Part shown: one piece after another, positions 12,489 through 24,033 of the stretch
How the letters are laid out: each line of letters starts with the position of its first letter
How positions within the stretch are numbered: position 1 is the first letter of the stretch
From: Tamarix chinensis
Taxonomy: Eukaryota > Streptophyta > Magnoliopsida > Caryophyllales > Tamaricaceae
Assembly (NCBI GenBank): GCA_030549775.1
Contig: CM060177.1
Span: forward strand, 64,544,638-64,608,637
Reading direction: 5' to 3'
DNA: 64,000 nucleotides
Made by a program: the position numbers and the translations under genes
The notes under the pieces: model-generated
Told to the model about the DNA's origin: nothing
Database searches by the model: none
The model's input: the letters and a program-made list of their open reading frames with translations, nothing else

Positions 12489-12799
12489 GTAGCGATCTAT
12501 ATATTCTACATGCATTTTCAGGTTTGTATTTTGTCTACATCTTTCGGTCTTTCAGCCTAGATCTGTGAACTCTTTACTTTGGGGTGTAGAGCTACCAAGT
12601 TGTGGTATGCCCACTAATTTTTATTCCTAAGTATAGTTGGTGTATTGAGACATGCATACCAATTATAGATTGATTGAAATTATGGTGTGATACCCTGCTG
12701 GTATGAATTGATAAACATTGCATATTTGGTAATTGTTTGAACATACAACTGTGTATGTGGGCAGGAACAAAACAGAAAAATTCTAAAAAAAACATATAC

Positions 12800-13240
12800 T
12801 TTTAATAACGGTTCTATAAAAACCGTTATTAAAACCTATTTTTAATAACGGTTTATCAGAAAAAACCGTTGTTGAAAACCAGAGTTTTAATAACGGTTCT
12901 ATGAGAAACCGTTATTAAACACTGAGGTTTTAATAACGGTTTTGTTTACGAACCGTTATTAAAACTCTGGTTTTCAACAACGGTTTTTTCTGATAAACCG
13001 TTATGAAAACCTTATTTTTAACAACGGTTTACAGCGAAACCGTTATTAAAAGCTCCATTTTTAACAACGGTTTTTAAGTAAAAACCGTTATTAAATATGA
13101 AATTTACGGACATATTCGCGGGTTTTTGTGTATTTTTCATGACGGTTATGAATCGTTATTAAAGATATAATAACGGGCGATTCAATAACGGTTGAAAACC
13201 GTTATTAAAACTGAAAAATAACCGTTATTAAAAGCCATTT
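12800..13240 (+). repeat. CACTA 3' subterminal hairpin array
   Basis: About ten short inverted repeats built from TTTTAATAACGGTT and AACCGTTATTAAAA arms with short loops. Within it, 12851-12898 and 12951-12998 are perfect 48-bp inverted repeats of each other, separated by 52 bp that contain two further small hairpins. The array mirrors the 5' array. By analogy with En/Spm it is the cis-acting region for binding by the accessory protein. Confidence 0.9.
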
Positions 13241-13251
13241 CCGTGGTAGTG
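13238..13251 (-). repeat. CACTA right terminal inverted repeat
   Basis: The plus strand reads TTTCCGTGGTAGTG, the inverse of the left terminus with one change. It is followed directly by the GTA target duplication. Confidence 0.95.
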
Positions 13252-13653
13252 GTAAGACCTTGACAGTCCCCAAATATTCAAATACATGAAAGGAGATTAA
13301 ACTAAAGTACAAGATTACAATAATAGAAAGCAATCGTATGGCATAGCCCCAAACCCTGGTCTATTGAGGACCAAAAAAGACACTCTTGATATCCACGCTC
13401 TTAGGCCATGAGCTCAAAACGAGGTACGCCCACTACCGGTGATCCAAAAAAGCATGCACGTGGTCCTTTGCTTGTGGAAAGGAGCAGGTGACCGAACAAA
13501 GGGCCATCAATAGGCTTCGTACTAAGTAATCCAGGTTACCTTCTCAACAAAAGTGACAAGCGTATAAGGTTCTAGCATAATATGGAGGTCAAATTAAACA
13601 TATATCATGTTAATGCTATATAAATAGATACACATGTTCTATCATGATTATAT
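13252..13653 (+). repeat. Copy A segment between the CACTA and the solo LTR
   Basis: About 400 bp matching the reverse complement of roughly 45321-45721. It starts with the right-hand GTA target duplication of the CACTA. No coding potential was seen, and it resembles the internal part of a long LTR. Confidence 0.8.
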
Positions 13654-15460
13654 TGATGAGTTCATATTTTAATATATTTTATATCCTTTTAATATTAGTT
13701 TTTGGTATTTTATTTAAGTAATATATGTGAATAATTGTGATTTTATGCTTAAGTGATAATTATTACATTATTTGAGCTAAAATGATATAAATTAAATAAA
13801 TTAAGAATATAATATTATTTATTAATTTCTCTAATCTTACTTTGCGGGTAATGCATAAGGTAAAAAAAAAATTTGGCCGGATCGAAGGCCTAAGGTCCGG
13901 GAACAAATGAGACGACCGGGAGAAGAAAAAATTATAAAGAGATCAGCAACAACAATAAAAGGAAGACACACGATAGGAAACGAAAAAGAGAGCAGCAATG
14001 TAGGAGAAAAAAAGGAAAAAACAACAATAACAAGATCGAGAGGGGATGATAGAAAATGAAATAAAGAAAAAGGAGATTGAGCGGCGACGCAGTGGAGAGA
14101 GAAAAAGAAGAATTCAAAGCTGGGTAGAAGCATAGGAGAGAGGATCGACGGGGCAAAAAAGTAGCAGCTTCAAGGTACGGAAAGCCTAGCACGATCACCC
14201 ATAGAGAGGAGGCTACACGGAAAACAAAAAAGGCACGGAAAGAAAGGAAAGGCAGGACGTAGGAGAGAGAAGGAGGGCTGACAACAGTTAGCCGAAAGTG
14301 CCAGCGAAGCACAAGAAGAAGAAAAAAAAGAAAAAAAAAAGTAAAAGAGCACGAAATTTTAAGACCATATAAGAGAAGAAAAAGAAAACGGATATCAAAA
14401 AATTTATTTCAGATAAAACTAATTAATTTTTCATCTGAATAAATTTTTTGATGTTTCATCCATAATTAATTCTAATTATTTATTTCTTTATTTTTAATTT
14501 ATATATTTAATATATATTTTTATGTTATTAATTAAATTATTATGATTGACTGATTATTTATTGTTAGGGAATAAACTGAAGCACTAGATTATGGTTTGAG
14601 ATATGATATTATTTTTCTTTATTTTGTAAGATTTTTCTGTGACTATTTTAATTGTTATTGCTTATATATATAATTCTGTCAAGTATAATGTATATAGTAC
14701 ATACATAGCTTGTTCTGGTTTCCTCATAGTGATAATATGTAGTATTATTTGTCTGCTAGGTAACCATATAAATATGCTAGAACTTATATGTATAAATTTT
14801 AGCTTGGTTGGATAACAATTCACCTAATAGTTTTGAGATTCTAACCAAATTAGTAAAACGTTTAGATATGTGTGGGTCAAAGAAGGGAAATACAACTAGA
14901 CATGCTTAGTGTACTAGATTGTGTACTTAGATTGACATCCTTTTAATTATACTTAATGCATTAAATCTAGTTAAATATAAGATTCGCTTATTACTACTGT
15001 ATTACTAGTATTTAATAGGATTAATATTGATGCTTTGTCATATTAATTTTTTTAAGGAGGTAATATAAGGTGCATAGACCTACTTTTAGTATATAACTTA
15101 GTCAATATCTTTCTCATGACTAAATATTGACTTAAAAATTATTACTATATTTTGACCTAATCTAGTGGTGGGTTTAGATTTACCTAACATATATATCATA
15201 TTTATATTTGTTTTTATTCATTATTTTTATTATTTTATTTTATTTATTACTTTTATTATTTTTTATTAAAAAACCCTATTAGTAGTTTTCTTATCTATTT
15301 ATTTATTTTATGTGATCTAATGTTTTTGTTTTAATTATTTTTGAGCTAGTTAAATAGAGGTGAGCCCTCTCAATCCTCGGTATAGAACGATACACTTATT
15401 TACTAGTACTACAATTGTCAACAATAGTGTTTACATTGCGTGCTGGCTACGACTACACCA
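13654..15460 (+). mobile_element. Solo LTR (family Y), copy A
   Basis: 1,807 bp starting TGATGAGTTCATATTTT and ending GACTACACCA, flanked on both sides by TATAT (13649-13653 and 15461-15465). The boundaries are confirmed by related copies at 43499-45320 and 50963-52816. In the last of these the start is preceded directly by a polypurine tract and a Ty3/gypsy-style 3' end, which shows this unit is an LTR. It contains a GA-rich stretch (13860-14350) and a conserved hairpin near 14398-14449. No internal retroelement domain is attached, so it is a solo LTR, probably of a Ty3/gypsy element. Confidence 0.88.
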
Positions 15461-15583
15461 TATATAATATATCAAGATTTTATGCTAGACACGAATAAGA
15501 TAAATCAGGACACATCATTCTTATTAACATAACATGAACATCAAAGATAGCAACATATAAGTTAATAAGTAGGTTGTTCAAAC
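15461..15583 (+). repeat. Copy A, right end
   Basis: Matches the reverse complement of about 43376-43498. Clear homology to copy B stops near 15583. The sequence then changes to unrelated DNA, while copy B runs into a hAT transposase fragment. Confidence 0.75.
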
Positions 15584-16679
15584 AATTTATCAAGGCTTCT
15601 ACAACCCATTTACATAATTTCCCATTATGTTTGTTTCCCAAGTTATCATAATTCATTAGGTCATTAATTTATAGGATGTTATTTCTCTTTTGCCTTTTCT
15701 TTTTTTTTTCATTTTTCTTTATTCACATGCTTATTCTTATTTTTATAGAGCAATGGATATTATACTACCTCATAGTATCACATATCATGGAAGCCTATCT
15801 AAACCGGAGGAAATAAAGTCTGGTTGAAGCCAAGTAACTTTTCTAGGTGACCAAATCCTTTAGTATCAATACCCTATAATACGTCATCAAGGTCTAGAGT
15901 AGGCAATGCACAAGGATCCCACCTAAGGGAAAATCCTAGAGGCACCAATAAACGTTCGAAGGGAGACTAACCCCAGTAGCTAATTAAGGATTAGGTATCC
16001 TAGACCCATTCACAACTCAATTGTCATCAGTTTAATTGCTTAACGTGTTATTTTTCAAGGTTATGTTATCATAAAAGGCCCATGTAACATTGAATTAACA
16101 CATTCATATACTCATTTATTCCATCTTAACCATTATTACCCTCCAACCATATGTTGGAATTTCCATTAGTGCTTAGCCAAATGCAAATCAACCCTATAAG
16201 GTAATCCATTTATTCCAAAATCTAAATTATCTCGTTCAAAAGTAGTATCATAGCATACTTATTCCAATTTACTCATAAAAGTCTTCTAAGGGCACTAAAT
16301 AGAATATCATGAATGTTGATCCCTTTAATCCATCTAATAGTTAATTCATTCCAAGATGGGTATTCTCATCATTAAAGGATCTTATTATAGCATTGTGCAA
16401 AGTATCCAACCAAAGTAAGTGCAAAAGAATAAAACTATATGCTCTGCCTAAACCAATCGACCGGTTTCGCTCAACCAAAACTCTAAAGTTCCCTCAAACC
16501 AGTCAATCGATTTGGTTATACCAGTTGACTATTTTAAGAAGAGTCAATCAGTTCTAACAAACCAATTGATGGATTTGCGTAAAGAGAAACCAAAGTCACC
16601 ATAGACAAACTGGTCAATCAGTTTGGGCTAACTATTCGACTATTCTTTGGATCATGCTATCGGTTTGCTCCCACACGAC
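15584..16679. other. Non-coding region, no supported gene
   Basis: About 1.1 kb of AT-rich DNA. The part from 15750 to 16020 is less AT-rich and resembles LTR-internal sequence by texture only. 16440-16660 holds several loosely repeated stretches around 'accaatcgac' and 'gtcaatcagttt', which also recur near 38370-38450. No open frame with a recognisable domain was seen. Confidence 0.4.
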
Positions 16680-16930
16680 TAGGACTTTAAACGAGCTGAG
16701 CCAGTTCGAGCTTGGCTTGGGTTTGACTCGTTAAAAGCTCATTCGAGCTCATTCATTTAGTTAAATGATCTTTTAATTAAAGCTTGTATTCGGCTCGTTT
16801 AATAAACGAGCCGAGGTTGAACTTAGGTACGTTCAGCTCAGCTCGGCTCATTTAGTAATCATTTAAGGTTTGACTCAAAATTGGTTCGTTAAAAGATCAT
16901 TTATGAGTTCGTTTATACATTAAAGTTTTA
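16680..16930 (+). repeat. hAT-like terminal sequence rich in 'gagctcg' and 'ggctcg' motifs
   Basis: Starts with TAGGACTTTAAACGAGC and is followed by many GCTCG/CGAGC words. This texture is typical of the ends of a common group of plant hAT elements and their MITEs. A similar stretch starts at 39608 (TAGGGCTGTAAATGAGCC). I found no convincing opposite end or 8-bp target duplication, so the element boundary is unresolved. Confidence 0.45.
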
Positions 16931-18358
16931 AACCAAAACATAACGTTTTACATTAAAATGTTGCGTTTTGCTACTACCCAAAAGCATAAACTCCTTCCCG
17001 TGCACAGTGCACATAAGCACGTGGCTATACCTCTTACAGGAACACCAAAGACGCCTCACCTCTCTTCTCTTGTGTGAAAACTGAACTCATCTCTTAGCCA
17101 ATCACCAGCCCTCTTTTTGACCCTCCTTCTCACACTCACCATTTTTGTCATCCTGCTCGGCTGCGTCCAGTCCGCCCTACTCTCGTCGCTCATTATTCGG
17201 CTCATTTTCTGGCCATCGTCCCTGTTGAGGTTCATCGTTGGTGGACTGTGGAAACCGTCGTCCCTCTTTGGTGTTTTTGGAAACCCTCAAGGTCTTCGTC
17301 AATTTTTCCCTCAAGTATGTGTTCTTCCTTCTTCATTCATCGAATCATATTACAATTTAAGATGTTTTAGATGATTGATTTTTAATTTGAAGTGTTCTAG
17401 GTTTGTTGGTCAAATTGGTTCGATTTGAAGTCACAAAATCGCAAGTGACCTTGCAGATTATGCCTCCACTCAATTTTTTAGTAAGGTAAAATTTCTCTTC
17501 AAGTATTCTTCTTATTCTAGTTGTTTATGCTCGATTTTGTGATTTCATTCTAGAAATCTTCTTATTCCAGGTATTTTGATTCAAATTGTGTGTGTCAGTG
17601 TGTGTATCATTCAAATTGTGATTTCATCCTGCCTCCGGTCATCTTCTTGTTCAGGTAAAATATTGTTTGATTTCATTTGGTAATTTGTTAGTAACCTATG
17701 CATTAATTACAAAATGAAGTGACACATTTATGTTATTACTTGGCTTTTAGAGCATAATTACTTGGCTTTTGAATAATTTTTCCTAAATTTCATTTAGATT
17801 AGCAAAACACCCTAATTTTTTGTAAATAAATTATTTATTATTTTCCTCTTGATTTTACCTTAATTTCTTCCTCTTATTTTAATAAATAAATTTATTTAAT
17901 TAATTTCTCTAATAAATCCTTATTTGGCCATAATTTCTAGAATTAGAGTTTTGGGTATTTCATAAATAGATAGCTATGTGTCTATGTATAGGGGCATTCA
18001 AATGTGACGTGCAGATAATAAAGTCTATCTGCTTATTCTAAACACACAACTCCCTTATTTGGTTATTTTCTCGTCCAACATCCTTTTTAGTTTCCACTCT
18101 AGTTTTAAGCTCATATTGTCTCCACTCTACTCCCTTTATGCATTCTAACCTACACCATATGATATAGTTAATGAGCACATGTGGGAGTATTTATCTTTTC
18201 ATAAATAACATAAATAATATTCTAGACGTATGTTATCAGGAGATGATCATATATCGTGGAATGTTATATAAAGGGATTGTGTTAGCTAGACTTAATAATG
18301 GGATGGCAATATTTGGAAGCAGTTGGGTACAAAAAAAAGATTGATGTCGAACATAAGC

Positions 18359-18399
<41 letters not shown>

Positions 18400-19636
18400 G
18401 TGGTAATTTTGTTGCTATTGTTATTGCATAGGATGGACTTAACTGCCTTCTTGTTGGTGTGATTCCTCTGACTAGTTGCTGGGTTACTAGTCTTATAATA
18501 GCAAAGGAGATTTGCAGAGAAAATATTAACTAAAGCAAAGAGGATCATAACAAGAGGCCCTACAATTCAACCAAGCTGACCAGTAGCACCTTCCAAACAT
18601 CAGAGCCTATTACTGCTCTCTAAATTGTTCTTGCAACGCCAAATGTGCACTCTCATGATTACCATATATTTCATGGCATTGGCGTATGTATTTTACCCGC
18701 CCTCTAAATGTGGTTATCATCATTAGATTTTGAGTAAGTTCAATAATCTTCGTTATTATTATTATTTATACATGAAAAAGTTTATACTTCTACATTTGGA
18801 TTGATTTCTTTAGCAACAAGCTCAATTCCCACATACAAAGAGACCACTAATTTTGCTACCTTTCCATCAACAACAGAGCTATTGTTGTGGGTCAAATTTA
18901 GTTATTATTTTGACTGTTAAATATTTCTTCTGGAAGTTGATTAAGTCGAAGGTTTTGATGCTTTAGGTTAGTTTTGATCATTACAATTGTGTAGCCTTCT
19001 CTTGAAAACATGGTATGAACTTTCTCTTTAGATGATGTTTCTTGTTGTGAGGGTTTGTAATGGTTATGTATGGATTGTGAGTTTTTAAACTAGGGTATTG
19101 TTTAAATGTTCAAGTTGCATATGGTTATGTATAGTCTTTGTTAAATGTATTCATGCATAGATTGGATTGGGTTGAGTAAAACCTTTCTGATTGTGGAGCC
19201 TCTTTATCACATTTGTTGTGTACCTACGTTATTATATGCCATGCAAATAGATTACAACACATTTTTAGCTCAAAAAATTGACTTTTTTCTGCCTAGGGAT
19301 GTATAATTTAAGGGTTTAGATTTTTTTATTAGGGTCCATTCTCCATATCTTATTTTTACTTATGTATCTTATTATAAAATTTTAATGAGATATTATTTTT
19401 ATTTTGCTATTATTAATGTCATAATTTTTATTTTTCTTATTAGTATTACTTGTATTATTATCATTGCCATTGTTTTTATAATTATTATTATCATTACATT
19501 TATATATATTTTCTCATTACTATCATTAAAATTTTGTTTTTACATGATTTTGACTTGTCCATTAGTTTCATTACATGTTTTAGATAATATTTGATATATG
19601 ATAGTCCTAGATTTGAGTGCATATAATATAAGTTAA
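16931..19636. other. Non-coding AT-rich region with a TTA microsatellite
   Basis: About 2.7 kb. A CT-rich stretch (16990-17310) resembles a transcript leader but has no convincing protein. The open frames at 17117-17374 and 19385-19594 are hydrophobic or AT-driven. The rest is AT-rich with small introns-like texture and no named domain. It could be the interior of a non-autonomous element starting near 16680. Confidence 0.4.
18359..18399 (+). repeat. (TTA)n microsatellite
   Basis: About 13-14 uninterrupted TTA units. Confidence 0.95.
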
Positions 19637-20899
19637 TGTAATACCCCGTATTTTTGAAATCTAATTTTATTAAGCCTAATGATTTTATTAGCGTAATTTG
19701 ATGTAAATATTTAATTATTTTAATTTTGATTCATTTTATGGATTTATCGACGATTTTGAATTCATATTTGAATTTAATTAATCGTTGTCGTTGTGAACCA
19801 TTTTAGATAAATTCGTTCACGACCATGATTTTATTATATTCTTATGATGTCGATTTTCAATTAAAAATATGTATTCCCGTTTATTCTCGTGTTTTGATTT
19901 TTAATACTTTAGATTCGTTTTTTATTATAACTTCATCGTGTGATTACGACTTTAGTTTGGAGTTATATTTTGTTAACGAAATATATTATTTAAATTATAA
20001 AATTTCAGTTTAAATAGTTAAAGTTATTTTAATAATTTTATCCGTAGAAAATATTTCTGACTTTAAATTTATTCATTTTCGGTAATCTTTAATATTTTCG
20101 GAAAGCTTTAAATTAAAAAGGTTTTTCGGAAATTATTTTTGAATTTATTTTCAGAATTAATTTTCCTCCGTTTTACACTTTTTGGTTTGCGGAAAATCGG
20201 TTTCGGAAATTATTAAAATTAGTCTCGATTTATTAGAATTTGACTTAAATATTTTCTTATATGTTTTTAAATATTATTTCGAGGTCTTATAATTTATTTC
20301 TGTAAATAATATAATTTTTTACGTTCGTTGGTAAATTTTCCGAATACATTCCTGAAATTGTTTATATAGCTTGTATATCAATTTTAAGCCTCCGGATCCA
20401 TTCAAAATAAAATTTTGTTAAATAAATATTAGGTAAAATTCTTCTGATAATACTTTTTAAAATTTTAGTATTTTATTTTATATATGTATTTGTAAAAAGA
20501 AAAAAAATGCAGCACCCTAACCGGCTGACCCCCCTCTTCTTTCCTTTCTCTCTTCTTTCCCTTATCTTCTCTCTCCTTGATTCCCGATTCCCTTGCCCTG
20601 TTCTCTGCGCAGAAACCCTAACCCTTAGCTGACCTCCCTCGCCTCTCTCCTTCTCCCCAGCCCCTCACTCCTCCTTCGCCGGCCACGATCGACCACCGCA
20701 GGCAACGCTGTGCAACAGTCGGCAGCAGCGGCCGAAGTAGCAGCAGCAGCAGCAGCCGAACCAGCAACAACAACGCGCAGGTCGTGCCGCCGCCGCCTGT
20801 CACCGTCGGCGCCTGCTGACCAGCGGCGAGCTATCCCTATTCCCTGACGAAGCTTCCCCGGCCTTCCTTTGCCCCGATTTGTCGGTTTTTGTGTGGTAT

Positions 20900-22100
20900 A
20901 ATTTTCTGAAAAACCCTAATATATATTTGATTAATTGAGTATGATTTAGCTTGTGATAAGCTAAATTAGTTGTTTGATTATGTATATATGTGCTGTAAGA
21001 ATGATTTGGATGGGTTAATTGTATGGTTATGTTGAGATTTTGGAAAAATTGGATTTTTAGCCGGGTTATGCCCAAATTTTTCGGATTCATCCCATTTGGC
21101 AATTTTGGGTAAATTGATTATACAATATGTTTTAAAATGTATCTAATTTCATGTTGGAACCGTCAATTTGAGAAATTTATGCAGGTTTTATCGAAATTTG
21201 ATTCCTATGTCAAAATTCGGGTGTAATGAAATTGGGTCGTATAATTGAGCTGTTCTGCTCAATTGATTTTATAATATCGTTTAAAATGTATTTAATTTTA
21301 TATTGGAAGTGTTGATTTGGGAAAATTGTGCGTAATTGATCGGAATTGGATTTTTAGGTCAAAACTCCCTTGGGTTTAAATTAGATTGTGTAATCGGGTT
21401 ATTTTATTTAATTGACTATATAAACTACATTAGAATATGTTTAATTATATTTCCGAATTGTCAATTTATATGTTTTGGTAAGAATTGATCGGATTTGCGT
21501 TCCGGGCTCAAAAACCCTAATTGTGCTAAATTGGATATTTCTATTATCGGTTTTGATCAATTGATTATTTGATATGTTATAAAATGTGTTTAATTGCATT
21601 TCTAAACATTCAATTTGATTAAATTTATAGAATGTTACCGAATCGTATTTTCGGGCCTAAAACCCTAGATTTTAAGTGAGATTATGAAATTGGTTATTTG
21701 TATAGTTGTTTCGCTAAAATTAAATTTATAAAAGTAGTTGAAATGATCCTAATTGTATTCTAATACCTTTGATTAGAATTAATTGATTTGAATTACCTGA
21801 GTTTATGTCGTGGGCTTTAAAACCCTAATTTTGAAAATTGATCATCTAGAATTGATTAATCGGAAGATTGTTTTGTTGAAATTGATTGTCTAGATTTATC
21901 TAAAATTTGTTTAATTGTGTTTTAAAACTATCAATTTGAGGTAATCGAAGTGATTTGGCCGATTCGTGGTTTAGACATTTAAAACCCTAATCTTCGGGGA
22001 TAATTTTATAAAATTAATTTTGCTATACGTCTTTTATCTAATCGATTTCTATCTTTGGGTTTTAAATCATTTAAATTATGTTTTAATCTAATCGGTTTGG
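20900..22100 (+). repeat. Degenerate ~149-bp tandem array inside the long LTR
   Basis: Anchor words of the form TAAAATGTaTTTAATT recur at 21133, 21282, 21431, 21580 and 21901. Spacings are 149, 149 and 149 bp, then about twice 160 bp. Each unit also carries an 'aaaaccctaat' word and an 'aattgat' word. Units are well diverged, so the array is old or was assembled by slow slippage. No coding meaning is apparent. Confidence 0.8.
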
Positions 22101-23657
22101 ATTTGGTTCTATGTAAATGGTTGGGTTACCTATTTAGTTATAAAACCTAACGAATAGGCTATTTTCGATAAAGTAACCTATAATTGATTATCTTTCCTGG
22201 GCTTCCCAAATTAATTTGAAATGTCCTAAGTGTATTTGTATTAATCTATTTTGATTTATATTTAATCTTAAATCTTAATAGAGCTATGCTTTTAAGTTCT
22301 AAGTTTTGGACACATTTTCTAAGAAAGATCATTTGTGTCGTTTGTGTTTATTTAATGAGAATATGTGAATTATTGATTGATAGGATAGTTTCTAACTTAG
22401 TTTTCGATATCTATTGGCGATCTAGGAAAGCTTTATTATGGATCCTCGAGCTAGTAATCTTCTCTCTCCCTCTTATCTCGCTTTGCTAGCTTCCGGTCCA
22501 GGTAAGTCTCTACTTACCTCCACTTATGGGTGTTTCATAAGGATGTGGCTAAGGCCCCTATGTGTTATGTGACTTGTATGCCTTGGATGCTTTATGTATC
22601 ATGTTATGTTGTGTATCGCATGTGGCTAAGGAGTTGGGGTATGTTGTATGTATTTTCTTATGACATGAGTATGATATCCTTATATGGTGATTATGATGTG
22701 ATTTGACTTGATATAACCCTCTAGGACATGCATGCTAGGGTGACTGTCATCATGATATGGGAATGAAAGGACAAAAAGAAATAAATGGGAAGTGAGTTGC
22801 TAAGGGGGATATGAGGTTGACCAAAATAAATAAGAGATGAGAACTACGCATGGGAATTCTAGGGTTTGCATGGGAATTTTGAGAGTTTGCATAGGTTGGA
22901 TAAAACTTGCATGGGGATGATCGTTACGTGAGAAAAGTTATATTAAGGTGTAAATAAGCTAAAGGGAGAGTTGTGGAGTGTTTGGAGACTTGGGATGAAA
23001 AACAATACGTAGGTTGGTGTAAGGGTGTATAAGAGACCCGATTAGGGTTTTGGGAGAAAGTAGTAATCTGGAAAATGTGGAAGTAAAAAAAATGATTAAG
23101 GGAGAGTGGAGTACGAGTTAAGAGTAGAAATTGTTGTATAAGGGGTGATTATGGGTGTCATGGGAGAGAAGAGATATTGAGTGAGAAAGAGAGGCGTTAC
23201 TTGTGGGAGAAGAAAGGTAATAGGGTTGGAGTGGCCAACTAAGGTTTTTCGGTCACATGTGGAATCGAGGGGTGAAGCGATATAATTTGGGATTGGATCT
23301 AAATGAGATGAGGTGTGGGGCGATAAATGGAGTAATGGTAGTGTAAGTGAGAGAAAGCTGGACCACATAGGTCCAATTAGGGTTTCCAAGGGAAAACACT
23401 AGAGGGAGATAGCATGTGGAGTGGATGTCACGAGGTGCTGGGCCTTAACCCACACCCTTAGGAGTTGGTTTTCATTATGTGTAAGTGTAAAGGGGAAGTA
23501 AACATCGAGGTGTGATAAGGGGTACCGGAGTCTCAAAATATGGGACGGACCCTCTTGAGAGAATAGTAGTAGAACATCAATGACATGCATGTCAAGGGTG
23601 GAATGTGTTTTAATAAGACACGAATAAGACATTAATCACATAAAGCGAAAGATTGTT

Positions 23658-24033
23658 GAGCCGAGCCCAATCCGGTCCACCGGTAAGAATAGTGGTCAGA
23701 GGCGTTCTGCCCTGTGTGTTTTGTTCCAATCCATTGGCAATAATAGTGGTCAGAGGTGTTCTTCCCTATGTGTTTATCTTCCGGTCCACCGGCTATAATA
23801 GTGGGGGATTTTGTGCTCGACAAACCAAAGTAAATAAGTTAATCCATGGGAAAAATACTAAATACTTACAGCGAAACACCATGTGAGTCGGGGCCAGTCT
23901 GGTCCACCGGTAAGAATAATGGTCAGAGGCGTTCTGCCGTGTGTGTTTACTTCTGGTCCACCGGCTATAATAGTGGTCAGAGGTGTTCTGCCCTGTGTGT
24001 ATACTTCCGGTCCACCGGCTATAATAGTGGGGT
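23658..24033 (+). repeat. Minisatellite of ~58-bp units in two blocks
   Basis: Two blocks (23658-23810 and 23884-24033), each with about three units containing 'ggtccaccggctataatagtgg' or a close variant, followed by 'tcagaggtgttctgcc'. The blocks are offset by about 226 bp. Overlapping open frames on both strands arise from the repeat and are not genes. A similarly textured pair of ~63-bp units occurs inversely at 54237-54360. Confidence 0.85.

Larger units (their letters stand above)
3551..13251 (+). mobile_element. CACTA (En/Spm, CMC superfamily) DNA transposon, structurally complete, 9,701 bp
   Basis: The left end reads CACTACTACGGAAA and the right end is its imperfect inverse, TTTCCGTGGTAGTG. 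The element is flanked by the 3-bp target duplication GTA (3548-3550 and 13252-13254), as expected for CACTA elements. Dense subterminal repeats of the AACCGTTATTAAA motif lie just inside both ends. Inside are a TNP2-like transposase frame and a second, multi-exon gene, both on the plus strand. The paralogous repeat copy B has an uninterrupted version of the target at 45719-45721, which fixes the insertion boundaries independently. Both genes carry disabling changes, so the copy is probably non-autonomous now. Confidence 0.97.

Noticed and set aside
16680..19609. Possible hAT element bounded by TAGGACT and AGTCCTA
   Set aside because: The flanking 8-bp sequences (cacacgac versus gatttgag) do not match and the inverted ends are only 7 bp, so a chance pairing is likely.
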